The notes beneath the pieces were generated by a model that worked only from the letters and a program-made list of their open reading frames with translations, was not told the origin of the DNA and made no database searches. Positions 10,546 to 23,766 of a stretch of 64,000 nucleotides of DNA are shown here, piece by piece (the first letter of the stretch is position 1; every line of letters begins with the position of its first letter). This DNA comes from Micropterus salmoides (lineage: Eukaryota > Chordata > Actinopteri > Centrarchiformes > Centrarchidae): assembly GCF_014851395.1 (NCBI RefSeq), contig NW_024041373.1:1099929-1163928 (forward strand), given 5' to 3'. Made by a program: the position numbers and the translations under genes.

Positions 10546-13135
10546 ATACAGACACAAAAGTCAGAATAAGTCTGTCACTCCTGGGAAGGCAAGAGAGAAA
10601 TCATATGGCTGTGACAAGTGTGCTGAACAGGATAGTCCTGACTGTACATGTCGTATAATTCCTTGTTTTCACGAATTGACAAAAGAATCTTTGCAAGAGA
10701 CAGACGAAGCTCTTCAAAGTCTTTATTGAACAACAGACTTGAGTTAGTCTGCAGTCGTTGATACAGGCAGTCAGATCTTTTATACACATAGTGTGATTAA
10801 ACTGACCCGCCCCTGTCTTTCTGTCCATCACACCCTCTAGATCATTTATTAACCAACTTTGGACATTTGGACACAATGTTGCAATGATGCCAAGCTCATT
10901 GGAAGCAAAGCTCTCACCAATTGTCTCACCAAAGCGGTCAGTGCTTGGGAGCCCAAGTGGGCATGGTTGATAGATACTGGGAAAGCAAGTACCTTCCTGT
11001 CACTGCTGTTAGGCCACTTAGCCTAGATGATGAAGATGAGTGCTGTGAACTTGCTGAAGGAAGCCGGAGCGTTCGCAGTGACAGCAATCATACTGCATGA
11101 ATACCAAGCCTGCAGATGTTGCTGGTGAACGACTTAACCTGTTGAAGTCACCCCATGCCAGACCTGTCCCTGAAAGAAAAACAAATCCTGTCCTGTCACT
11201 TGAAGAAAGTGGACCCGAGAGAGGCAGCCAAAGCCAGACAAGACACTGATGAAAACTAGCTTTCCCAACCCAGTTTGTGTTAGTTCCCACCCTACTGTGC
11301 TGTGATTGGCTAGTCACTCATTGCTTTGACGTGCTCTTGTGATTGGATACTAGCTGTGAGAGCAATAGGATGATAGAGATCCTTGGTGCTCCCTCGCCTG
11401 TGACCTCTTGCAGTTGGTTTTTATTACAAAATAGGAATTAGTTTATTTACCATACAGACACTAACACTCCTGAGGATCATACATTAAGATAATAAGCATA
11501 GACTTTTCCCGAGATTAAATAAATGTTACTTTACTGAAATGCTTTTATTATCTTATGCAGTTCTGCAAGATTAAGGTTTTATAATGATTACACTAATAGC
11601 AGCTTACATTAATATCTGTAGATTTGTATTGAGATCTTTATCGCACGCATCATTGTTTCATGTCTGATGCACTTAACTGGTTGGTCTTTGCTTTTAAATG
11701 CATTTACTTTAACTATCCTTTTTACTTAAAACAGCATTTCGTTCCAGTTAGATCACACACTGAACACCTTTTTCTTACTGTGCCTAGAATTTGTAATGAA
11801 ATTTGGAGACATATTTCTAAGTTTTAAGGACTGGAATAATTTGCCTAACTCACTCAGAATGATGGCTTCTTGTCATGAGTTTGTTTTGTGTCATTTCGAT
11901 TGGTTGTTTCATTTATTATCTTAATTATTATTTATGTTTTTTTTTTTTTGTTTAAATGTCTGTTCATTTCCATGCTTGTGTGTCTGAGGACCCTCTTGCA
12001 AACAAGATGGTGCATCTCAGGGGGTTTATCCTCAAATCAAATCAGCACCCTTTGCTTTATCTACAAAGGATGAACATATACCTCTTATTTAGGGACGCAC
12101 AGCTTGTTGTGGTAATCTGAAGATCACAAGGCAGACACAGATGGAACTTGGTGTGTTGGTTGTCTGAAAAAGTTACACATTGTTTTGTCTGAGATTAGAA
12201 GAAGTTTTATTATTGTACATAATTGAACCAAAGTAGATTTTATGTGTCTTTTTTGACACTGATTAACAGGAAAAGTGAAAACAGATCTCACAAAGTGATC
12301 TTGATAAATTGCACATGTAGAATGATGGTCCAATCAGGTTCCAGTTAGCACCAGGCGTAGCTCATTTATGCTTCTCTATAGACCAGGCAAACACTCAGGC
12401 TGCAACACAATGCCCCCTCATCTATGTGGGGAGTTCTTTTGAGCTGCTTTTGTTTCTGTTATTTGTATGCCTAGGTGTTCCGTATGAGGCTGAGAGAGTT
12501 AACCAATTGTTTCATCTTGACTGTAGAAGATAGTGGCCCTCCCCCTAACTAGTTCTTACCCCCTTTTTATATTTTTGGCTGAAGCTCCTCCAGACATTGT
12601 TTTATGTTTTTGTAAACATAATTGATCCCATACATTGTTTTTAGTAATGCTAAGGTCTTAACTATTCATAACCTTGGAAACCTTCACTTCCTGGGTATTG
12701 TATGGGTTAAAATAACTGTCGGTTGCATCCATCTTTTTAATAATCACTGGTTTAAGCTAAAAATCAGCCGTTGTCTGGATTGAAGGCAGTCAGCCAGAAA
12801 TGTAGATTGGAGCATAATTTGCAGTGTAGAACATAAATTACTCATTAGTCAAACTAATCAGCACAATAGCTTCAATGTCATGAGAGATCAACATCACCTA
12901 GCAAAGCTTAACATCATGAAACAAAGTTTCAGAAACCACCATGGAGAGTTGAGCAGAGCAGGTCACAAAGTGGCTACTAAAAATTATTACAAGCAATCAT
13001 TTGACATTGAGGTGAAGACAGTAATGTTAATGGCAGACGATCCACCGTCATTTTCAGAGGGTTAAAAGTAGCCCAAGTAAACACCAATAATTTAAATTTT
13101 AAGATCAGGGCAATCAATGAGGCAGACCAATTAAA
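10546..13135. other. Spacer, no gene recognised
   Basis: No conserved coding segment, RNA or identifiable repeat is seen. The open frames (up to 99 codons) look like chance frames. Confidence 0.5.
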
Positions 13136-13235
13136 ATATAGCTGCTCTGCAGTCTGGAGGTGCGACAGCAGATGCATCCATATCTCTTTCAAGATGGCAC
13201 CAGAATAAACAGGCGGTGGCTGGGGTTGGTACTGC
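13136..13235 (-). mobile_element. CR1/Rex1-like LINE tail fragment
   Basis: GCTGCTCTGCAGTCTGGAGG, then a degraded CAGCAG...CATATCTCTTTC block and GGCTGGGGTTGGTACTG. These align with the tail of the LINE at 61250-61800 in the same orientation. It is a short dead remnant. Confidence 0.6.
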
Positions 13236-14516
13236 TGTTAGGCCAATCAGAGACATATTTGGATCAAACTATCAGTTATTCCACACCAGCACATGTTTTG
13301 GGCAAGTCAGAGTGTTGAAGACGTATCGACTTACTCTGGGGGCTCATTCCCCACTCATGTGGAAAAGTAATGCAGTGGAGGGATAGTCTCTTGAATCAGA
13401 GAACCCAGGTTACAATGTAACCAGACAGGTAAGCAGCCCAAAACAGCGAAGAAGCAGCAGGAAATCAAAAATCATCATAAGCAGGCAAACGGAATGATTA
13501 GGTGACTAACTTGATTTGCAGCGACCCTTCCTCAAACCATGTCAGGAAAACCCTGCACAGCACAACCAGCTGTCAGACCTCCTCACTGCTGTTTGACTCA
13601 TTTATTCAGGTGTCTCCTTTTAATCTGTCACCCATCTGTAAGTGACAACTACTTGTGTGTCCTGTCAGTGTACAGCCTGAACAGTAATCAAAATAGGCAT
13701 TCATTACATCATCAGCATCATATACTCTCTATTAGTCACATTATGGCATTACTTTTCTTATTTTAACTATTGTTTCTGATCTAGCCAGACAGTCAGTTAC
13801 ACAAGTGGAAAAAAGGAGCACTTTATTGGTTATATGTAGGGTCTCTCTTAAAGTGTCAGTTCAATCAAATTACAACAGAATTCTTCCTACTTACATTAGT
13901 ATCAAGCTATGCATATTGTTTTAGTTTAATCCGACAAGATTTTGAGCTATCCGTCTGAGATTTCTGACTCCACTCCAATACAGCAGAGACGAACGGAACT
14001 TTCTTTTTGGTGCTCAAATCACAGAAAACGACACTTGAAAAACTTGAAAAAGCAGCTTGTCAACCAAAGGTCAATGTCCTACTATTGTAGTGAAGTAGCA
14101 TTTCCTATGTGAATATCTCAAAACCTTGGCACATAAACCAAAACTATCTGCAAGGCCAAAGAGCATGAGGTAAAATGAGAATAATTTTTTGTAATGTGGG
14201 TGACTGACCCGTTAAGAAAAACTAACAATCAGGTCTAGAAAACACACAAAACAGAATCAGAGGAGAATGATTCATTGCACAGTTGCATCCAAAAAAGCAA
14301 CATGAAGGAGTTCGACATGTGGAGAAGACACCGTAACAGCCAATGTAGCTCAGCTCTGAGGCACCGTGAGGGAAACTAAACTCTGCTGGGGGCCACTGTG
14401 GAGACTGGCAAGATAAATCAAGCGTCGGTTATTGTCCAGTCTGTTTGCTGGCGTGGGTCTTCATAAAAACATCCCGGTGCTGACGTCACACATCAAAAAG
14501 GTCAAAAGGTAGTGTT
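13236..14516. other. Convergent spacer downstream of pcca
   Basis: It includes the presumed pcca 3' UTR on the minus strand. No other gene or repeat is recognised. Confidence 0.5.
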
Positions 14517-14521
14517 TTATT
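14516..14521 (-). promoter_or_regulatory. pcca: AATAAA overlapping the pcca stop codon
   Basis: On the minus strand the last codons read GAATAAAAC, so AATAAA spans the Glu codon and the TAA stop. Whether it is used is unknown; I saw no clearly better canonical signal in the next few hundred bases. Confidence 0.4.
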
Positions 14522-14585
14522 CAAGCTCCACCAGCAGGTCTCCCTCTCCCACCGTCTCCCCTGGCTTACAGTGGACACTCTTAAC
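14517..14585 (-). CDS. pcca: pcca coding exon 23 (terminal)
   Basis: Residues 690-711, VKSVHCKPGETVGEGDLLVE and LE, then TAA: the end of the biotin carrier fold. Confidence 0.95.
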   Translation of the reverse strand, partial: VKSVHCKPGETVGEGDLLVELE

Positions 14586-17500
14586 CTGGAGGGCGGGAGG
14601 ACAAACACACAGGATATCAGTTTATGCTTCATAAAAGGCCACAAGCCGAAAGTCTGTTTCATCAAACCTCCATGATTAATTAGGTCCTAATGACTGCACC
14701 AGCCAGTATTCTGTGGACTGGCTGCTGCTTCTTTATATTCATTAATAGGGATGCACTGATCTCATCTGCTGATTGAGCAACACACCCATGATAATAGAGC
14801 TCCACTATTACGATTGTATATAGTTACCTTTGCTTGCTTGACTGCAGTCAAACTGTTCTGCATCTTCATGGCTTCGATCACACAGATCTCCTGACCCTCT
14901 GCAACCTACAAACACAGGAGCGACCAGAGTGAGAATGACAGCCTAGTAGCATTACTCACAGCTTGTCTCACCTCTTATCCCAAATGTAATGAAGATGTTG
15001 ACAAAGTAGTGGCAACCAGCACCCTCGAGCGATTAGTCACATTTGTTTTCAGCTCATCGTGGCACCGACACTACAATAACCACCGCTTACTCATTTACAG
15101 CTTGGATTGACCAAGAGGGCTGTCACCAAAGGTATGTATTATAGAAGTAAGTGGACACCTGAAAATGCCACTGTGAAAGTCGAACATGTCACTCCAAAAC
15201 AATTGAGCATTGGTCTGCTGCGACAACAGCCTGCGATCTTCTGGTTTCTGGCTTTCCACCTGATTTTGGAACCTGGCTTTCAGTTTAGCCACATGACCAT
15301 TAATGAGGTTCAATGTTGGGTGATCAGGTCTGGCTCACAGCCACTAGCTCATTGGCTTGTGGAGACAAGAAAGGGAAGCACACTACTGTCTAAAATATCA
15401 CTGTAGGTCTATAAATGTCTAATTTTATTTTCAATCCCGATTTAGGCTTCAAAAGTTGATCAAAGACAATCAAGATAAAACTGTTTTTTGCCGCATTTTG
15501 TGCTCTGGTTTTGTCCTGCGTTATAAATCCAGCATACCCCTGACCCTTCACAGCTGTGGCTCCCGCTCCTCCCTAAAAGCCCCAACTCCCTCTCAGCCAG
15601 GCTGTGGCAAGTTTAGATCAGCCTGAGCCAACATGATCGGGGTTATAACTGCTATCACTTGTTAGTCAACATTATTATCTTATTTTACACTGCATAAATT
15701 AGCCTAGCAGCTAGCGGACTTTTCCTCTACTCATAACTTAACAGATTACATATTATTTGTACTTTTGTCCTCTCCATTAGTTTAAAGTCACTGTATCTCC
15801 TGACAGAACACCACAGTTGAAATTTCAGCACTACGTAACGTAACAAGCCGTCAACTCCATGAGCAATCGTTAAATAATTGTGATCTCAATATTAAATCGA
15901 GCAGCCCTATATGCTGTATGCTGTCGTATGCAGCTTTCAGGTATGTTGTTAACCTCATCCTAACCACATATTAGGATGTGTTACCGTATCTCCAGGCTTG
16001 ACGGACACAGCCACCACTGTGCCGGGCATCGGTGACCGCAAGATGCTGCTGGTGTCTTCCGGAACCTTCTCTGGCATATAGGAGTTCAACTCTGCAGCCA
16101 GCTTGGTCAGAACGCGAACCTTAAACTACATAAAAATACAGAGTATGAGAAACACAGGAAGGAGGCGTCTTGTACTGCAATATAATCAAGAGGAAATGAT
16201 TTCCAATAAAACAAAGAGCAGTTGCTCTTAAAGATGACGGGTCTTAAGGTATAGGCTACAAGATACAAGGTCCACTTTATCATTCTTTCCATATACAATA
16301 TTCAGTACACAGCAAAATTAAATTGCATTTCTTCAGTGCTATGGTTTACAAAATAATAACAAATACAAAAAAAAAGAAATTAACATGTTCAAAGACAGTT
16401 AGGTGCAAGGATTAATACGTTATAGTGTAATGAATGAGCAATCGTCACTAATGTAAAATGTGCCTCTTAAAAAGTTCTAATATGCAAAATACTACATACT
16501 ACTTCATATTTGAAAGTAGTGAAGTAGTATAAAGCCTTCGGTGCCTCCAAGGGGGGGCTGTTAAAGTCTGATAAATCAAATGATGTCACTTGAGTCAGCA
16601 AGTATGAAAATGAAAGAAATCTGTTGGTGTGGAGATATTTAGAAGTGAGCCCACAGACCTCTGTCACTGCTCAACATCTCTGCTGCAGGCGGCTCTTTAC
16701 ATAAAACTTACTGGATCTGAGCATTGAATAAATCTACTTTATGGGCATGTTTGGAGGCCATATTTATTTGTTTATATAAAGTCACTTTACAAATAAATAA
16801 AAATTAATTTAGGGAATAATTAATGACACATTTAAAACAAGCAACCTCATCTTAAAGCTTTAGTAGGCCATTTATTTCAGCAGCCATTTACCATTTGTAA
16901 TGTATACAGAAGTAGCTGTAGAACCCTATGGGATTTCTGTGATCCGATTTCCTCCTTCGATGCCTCTGACTGAGGTAAAAATGACCACAACATTGTTTGT
17001 CTTTGTGGGAGTGAGGGAGCTAACACTACACTCTGCTGCACTATAGCCCACCTAGCTAGCATGAGAACTAGAGAGACAGGAGCCTGTGTGATGATGTGTA
17101 TGTGACCATGTAATTCCTTGCAGACATTACCGATGTGCCCAGGTACTGCAGGACAATCTTTCCTGAAGCATCTCTGGACAGACACTAAAACAAAAAGATA
17201 AAATATCATCTGCACTTAAGGTAACCTTTGTAAACACTGGTGAATTTTTTTTCCCCCCGATACTGACATTTAAAAAGATATGATATAATGTAACAACTTG
17301 AACCTGTGTGTGTGTGTGTGTGTGTTACCTGCAGCATCCTGTGTGTGCCGTTGATAGTGAGTGGCAGCAGCGGGGACGCCAGGTTCCACTGTCCACTGAC
17401 TTCCACCTTTCCTCCATCTACCTCCACCTACAGAGACAAACACAAGTTATTGTTAAGTGTCTTGATTCCTCAGACTCATTACCAGTGACATCCTGCTGTA

Positions 17501-17936
17501 GGTCTACACAGGGACTGTAGTCACATCACTCCCTGCTAACTGATCTTTATTTTCTTCTTCTACAACATGAGCATGGGTTTTGACAGTTGATAACATGACC
17601 GTGTTTTAATCTACTCTCTACATACACAGATTAGCACCACTGCTTTAATTATGACCGTCTTATCTTTCCAGTAGAGCAGGACACTCAATACCAATAACAC
17701 AGATATTAATATGAAAAGATAAAAAAAAAAACTAGCGCACACTGATCTGACTTTACTACCTTTTTAATATTTATATTATACAGATATTAATATATTTAAT
17801 TAGTTCATGGATGCTCATTAAATACTCACAGTATAAACATTTCCTGATTTGGTAACCTCCACAGAATGCCATCCGTCTGCCAGCTCCACACACAGCTCCC
17901 AGTGGCTACATTCCACAGGGGCAGAGGACACCCTGC

Positions 17937-17993
<57 letters not shown>

Positions 17994-20900
17994 CATTTGA
18001 AGCTTGAGAGCTTTGGCCCCTAGTAGTAGTTGAATAACACCCTATTTATTTCAACCGTGTCACCTAAATATACTTAACTGTTACCACATTCTAGATTCTA
18101 GGTGTTGCTGAATATTTTTTCTCCAAGTTAAACTTTCATTCCTATCAGCAATAATTTAAGGTTAGAAGCTTAATAGATCTGAATCAGGACCTCCAGTATT
18201 TAGGGAAAGTTTTTTAAAAATAAGGTGTGCCAAAGTCAACAGTCTACTGTTGTTTTAACTATGCCAGATACATAATCAACATTTCATACCATCTGCTACT
18301 AAGAATATATATTTAACATGTACACCAAGCATATAAATGTATTTTGCAATGAACAGAGTTGTATCTTTATCATCAAAACTGTTTGGGTCCTCTCACCTTT
18401 CAGCTGAATCTATTGAGTTGTAGTTTTTACTTGAATAAATTATGTTTACTGTAACAATAGATGCATTATTCTTATTTCTCAAAAAAATGATGAATGTAAG
18501 CGTAGAGCTCTGCAACAGTACCAGCCAATCAAAACGGGTCAGCCATGCTGATGTTGGCTTTTTTAACTTCATCTCAGTTTGCACCATGTTGATAATCATA
18601 AAACATCTGGCCTGTCTGTAGTGAGGCTCTATGGATGCTTTTGAGGGAAGGGATAGCAAACTAGACCCCTTGTAGCCCCGCACAACATCAAGCTTACTGG
18701 CGTCCTCACCTCAGGACGTCCAGGAATGCCTGTGAACGGAGCTGAGCAGTGATGTAGAGCGCTGCTGCCGCGGCCAGCAGCTCCCTGCGGTGGTCCTCAT
18801 TCAGCTGGTGTCCTTTGAAGCCGTCGGGGTAAACCTCGGGCAGGAAGTTGGTGCTGATGTCACCAGATATAAAGCGAGGGTGGGTGATGATTTCCCGCAG
18901 GAGGGGAATGTTGTGGGTCACACCTGGAGAGAAGATTACCAAAGTTCAAAACCGAAAGAAAAAAGAGCTTCAGATTTAGAAAGTGACTCTTAGCTGATGT
19001 TCACGGTGAAATCTGTTGATGTACCTCTGATAACGTAGTTGTCCAGAGCGTCCTCCATCCTGGCAAGGGCTTCAGCCCGTGTCGTTCCATAGGTAACCAA
19101 CTACAAATAGATAGCAGGGGAAATAACTGCTGAACCACAAACCCTTACGGAATGGTGGCATTTTGTAATCAACTTTCTTGCTGTGACCATAAGAAGAAAA
19201 ATAAGAAACCTTTCTACATTTAATAAATCACTGTCTGACCTTAGAGATCATGGGATCGTAGTAGATGCTGATGTCACTTCCCTCCTGGATGCCGCTGTCT
19301 ACACGGACCTGACAGGGCGAGGAGCAGATGAGCGAATGTTCACATTGGCAGGACACTTGCCAGTCTCTCAGGGAGACCGGGTGGAGTGGGTGTGAGGACA
19401 ATATCATTTTAAAAAATAGCAAAAGTATCTGAGGAGGACCGAATGTTATTCTCTGATGTAGCTCTAATTTGACGTAGACAGATGATGTCGTTGTGTGTTA
19501 CACCAATCTTATAATCAATCTTATATCATTTTGCGCACACACTTACATTGCTGAGGTTGATTGGCTCTTGGTATTGAGACAGCCGACCAATGGAAGGAAG
19601 GCCAAAAGACTTGTAAGGATCCTAACACAACAGACAACACAGAGAACACAAACACTTCAGGCTTCACTTCACTAGCACTAAGCAGAATGTTACATCAATA
19701 TAACATATCTATATCAAAGTAGATTGATATAACCATCAATCTTGTACATGAAATCTTATGTTTTTGATTTTATCTAGACTTTCCACCAACACTGCAGTCG
19801 AACACTACAGGCCATTAAATATGTTTATTATTTTAGCCTGTCTTTCAAGAATGCTCTTTATATGATTGATTGTGGGCAGACTTTGCTCATTCTTTTTATG
19901 TTTTGTCTTCGGTTTGATCATTGTGTTCAGTGTGTCAGTGGATCTACAGCAGTTCCTGTGGTCAGTGTACTTCCAGCTGCTGCTGTTTTTTCTCTGCCGT
20001 TTCCCGCTCGCTCTTTGGTTATACTGAGAGAAAACTCTATACAGTCCTTAACACCCATTCATGATGAGCATCTCTCACACACACACACACACACACACAC
20101 ACCTCAGCGTAGACGCGGCTCTCAATGGCCCAGCCGTTTATTGGGATATCTTCCTGTTTGTGCTGCAGTTTGTAACCCTTGGCAACCCTGATCATCTGCT
20201 CCACCAGGTCCAGGCCGGTAATACACTCCGTGATTGGATGTTCCACCTGGGGTCAAAGGTCAAACGGAGAAGATGTAGTGTGCTTGTTGAGAGTGAAAGG
20301 AACAATTACTGGCCTTTTCCAGGTATTTCAGCAACAGGTGGAGTTTGCTCAATCGTCACAGACACACTACATGTCACAGCCTTCATCAGTGCATAAAGTT
20401 TGACTAATCCACCTTTAACTATGATGGATTAGTCAAACTTTATGCACTGATGAAGGCTGTGAGATGTAATTGAAAGCTCTGGAAAAACTAAGATTATATT
20501 TCTCTTGGGGCAGCCTGTTAACCTAGGGCTGACTGTAGTTTAATTATGAATACTCTAAACTCTGCTTCCTCTGTGTTGTGATGCATCCTATTTAATTGGC
20601 TGATTCTTTGCCCCCCCCCCCAAACATACACACTGCCCTGCACGGACCTGTAGTCTTGTGTTCATCTCCAGGAAGTAGAAGTTCTTCTTAGAATCCACCA
20701 GGAACTCCACGGTGCCGGCAGAAGAGTACTGTACAGCCCTGGCCAGCTGCACTGCCTGCTCACCCATCGCCCGCCGTGTCACTGGGTCCAGGAACGTACT
20801 GGAGAAGACACGGCACTAGACACTCAGAATCACCTCAGTGGGGCAAACGGAGAGTCTAATAGAAACAAATTCCACAGCTTGGGACTGAACAAGCTGTGGA

Positions 20901-21747
20901 ATTAGATACATACTAAAAAGTCACAAATGTAAGAATTCAGAGTTTGTTCAGGCCAGTAGATTCTTGACCAACTTGCCAGATCGGATCAGTGGCAAAAAAT
21001 GTTACCTTTGGACCCTGCACTTTAACATGCCGTGACCTCTGATACAGGGTGAGGTCAGATTTATTCTGTTGAGTTTATGTTTCCTAACGTATTAGCAATG
21101 AAACTGAATAGATGAACCAAAGAAAATATTAGATAAATAAACTGTTCTCACAGTTTATTGCAGTCTTACTGAATCAAGAGTACAGATTACATCAACTCAA
21201 AAACTTAAAGCTGTCTATGATGCTGGCTAAGCGGTTAGTAAGTGAGTCTGAAAGTATGGAAAGTAAGTTATTAAATGTAAGCAGTAATGTGCTGTATGGC
21301 TGCAACTCTGGTGTAACTGCACTGCTGAAGATCATGACGGCTGCTGGCCACAGTTTTTTACTTGGCACTATTTTACAGTCCACATACTGAACCTTGAGAT
21401 TACGAACATATCTACCATCCATCCTTGCCTGAAATCTGAGTTTCAACCTCATTAAAGTTGTCCGTTGCTTGTTGTTGCTGTATTAGCAGTACAAAGTTTC
21501 GACCTTCTTGTGAAAAAAGCAAGTTGGTTAAATTTACCCGTGTTGATTTCAATTCAAACATTGTCAAGAGCAAAGTTTTTAGCTAACCTGGGAGCTTCTT
21601 CCACCACCTTCTGGTTCCTCCTCTGGATAGAGCACTCCCTCTCATTCAGCCACAGAGCATTACCATGTTTATCAGCCAGCACCTACAAGAAGCACAAGTC
21701 AAAGTAGCTGTTTTTTTAACAGTTATTGTTGTGAGATATACATATAC

Positions 21748-21798
<51 letters not shown>

Positions 21799-23724
21799 AC
21801 AGTGACAATATTAAATGACATCAGACCACTGAGTGGACGTGTGCTATACCTGTATCTCTATGTGTCTGGGGTTGTCTATGTATTTCTCAATAAGCAGCCT
21901 GTCATCTCCAAAGCTGGATGCTGCCTCCTGGGATGAGAACCGGAAACCGTCCCTGTAACAGAATAGAACAGATGTTGCATCAGCTACAAAAGGTAGCAAA
22001 TACAAGTTGTTTTCAGTAATCTATAGTAGTAGTAGTAGTAGTGGTAGTAAACAGACACAGGATCTTGAATAATAAAGCAGAAGCAGGAGTAGACGGTGAT
22101 GCAGCAGTTCCGGGGTTTGAAGGAGATGATTTACTAGTTTATGTAGTATCTGTATCTTAAGCAGAGTAAACCTTCAGAAGCATTTCAAGTTTTTTAAGTC
22201 CAAAATATGCTGCAGGAGTAGTGATTGTATTTGGTAGCAGTCATTGTGCTACTATTTTGCAATGCACAGTTTTGCAGTAGTGACTGACCTCCACTGCCCT
22301 CACACACCTACATCAGCACAGCATTCAACACAATCTCGGCCAATAAACTGACCCCTCTGGGCTTGAGTACTACACTCTGCAACTGGATATTGGACTTCCT
22401 CACAAACAGACCGCAGATCGTTTCCAATTGGCGGTCACACCTCCTCCACTCTAGTGCTCAACACTGGGAGCCTCCCAGGGCTGTGTGCTCAGCCCCTCCT
22501 GTTCATACTGTCCACCCACGACTGCAACCAGCAACATGGAGAGAACTCTGTTTGCAGGCGACGCCACCATCATCGGCCTGATTTCAAACAACGATGAGAC
22601 TTATGCCATAAAGGGAGGAAATCAACAATCTTTCAGAGTGGTGAACAGAGAACAACCTACTGCTTAACGTCAGCAAAACCAAAGAGCTGATCATTGATTT
22701 TAGGAAGAAGGAGATAAACACACACACTTCCTCTCTAAATCAGTGGAGCTGAGGTGGAGCAGGTGAACAGTTTTAGGTTCCTGGGAATCAGCATCACAGA
22801 GAACCTGACATGATCGTCTCACATCTCCACGCTGGTGAAGGATCAGAAACAGCTATATTTCCTTAAAGATCCTAAAACTTCAGAAGGCAAAATATCTGTG
22901 CCAAGTTCTTGTTTCCAGTCACGATGCTTTTTATTTCTCCTCTGTAAAAGTTATTCTCACTAACTGCCATTGGATGTGCACAGCACCAGATAGGAAGGCT
23001 CTGCAGCAGGTGATTCAAACTGCTCAGAAGATCATTGATACCCATCTCCAGAGCATCAGTGATATCGGTGAGATGAGGTGTCTGCAGAGCCCAAAGGATA
23101 CTAAAGGACAGTACCCACCCAGCCACAGCCTGTTCACCCTGCTGCCTTCTGGATATAGAGAGATACAGAAGCATCTGCTGTCTCAGCACCAGACTGCAGA
23201 GCAGCTTCTTCAGTCCGCAGCTCCACCGTAAATAAATTAAATTAATGCTGGTGTTGCACAATACTATTCCACTTACTAGTAACTGTATCTATGGTTTTTA
23301 CTTTTATTCTAATTTAAAATATTTGTAAATATGGTATATTCTGTGTATAGGGTGAAGGAGGGCAACAACTTGCCACATGCTGTAGAATGACAAACATCAC
23401 AAATGTGACAGAAAGAGGAATATAATACCTTGTCTCCTCATCATTCCAAGCAATCCTCATTCCTTTCCCTCCTCCTCCTGCAGATGCTTTGATCATCACT
23501 GGGTAGCCTAGCAACAATAAAGCAACAGCACAATTGTAAAGATGCATTTGTAAAAGTGAAGTTTCACCTTGCTTTAACAAATCAGGCCACAAGTACCTCC
23601 AGTCAGTTATCTAAAGAGACAGTCAAATGTAAGGGACATTTATGCCATGGCAGTTTGAGGATTGTAATGATTTCTAAAACTGTCCCCCCCCCTGTGATAT
23701 GTACTTAAAAATAAAACTAATAGG

Positions 23725-23766
<42 letters not shown>

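Larger units (their letters stand above)
14586..17130 (-). other. pcca: pcca introns 20-22
   Basis: Introns at 14586-14827, 14906-15984 and 16126-17130. I see no recognisable repeat or additional exon in them. Confidence 0.5.

Noticed and set aside
10546..11400. Possible LTR retrotransposon or gene near 10.6-11.3 kb
   Set aside because: No terminal direct repeats, primer-binding site or polymerase motifs could be recognised.
17937..17991. CA arrays considered as CRISPR-like or satellite arrays
   Set aside because: They are plain dinucleotide microsatellites without spacers.
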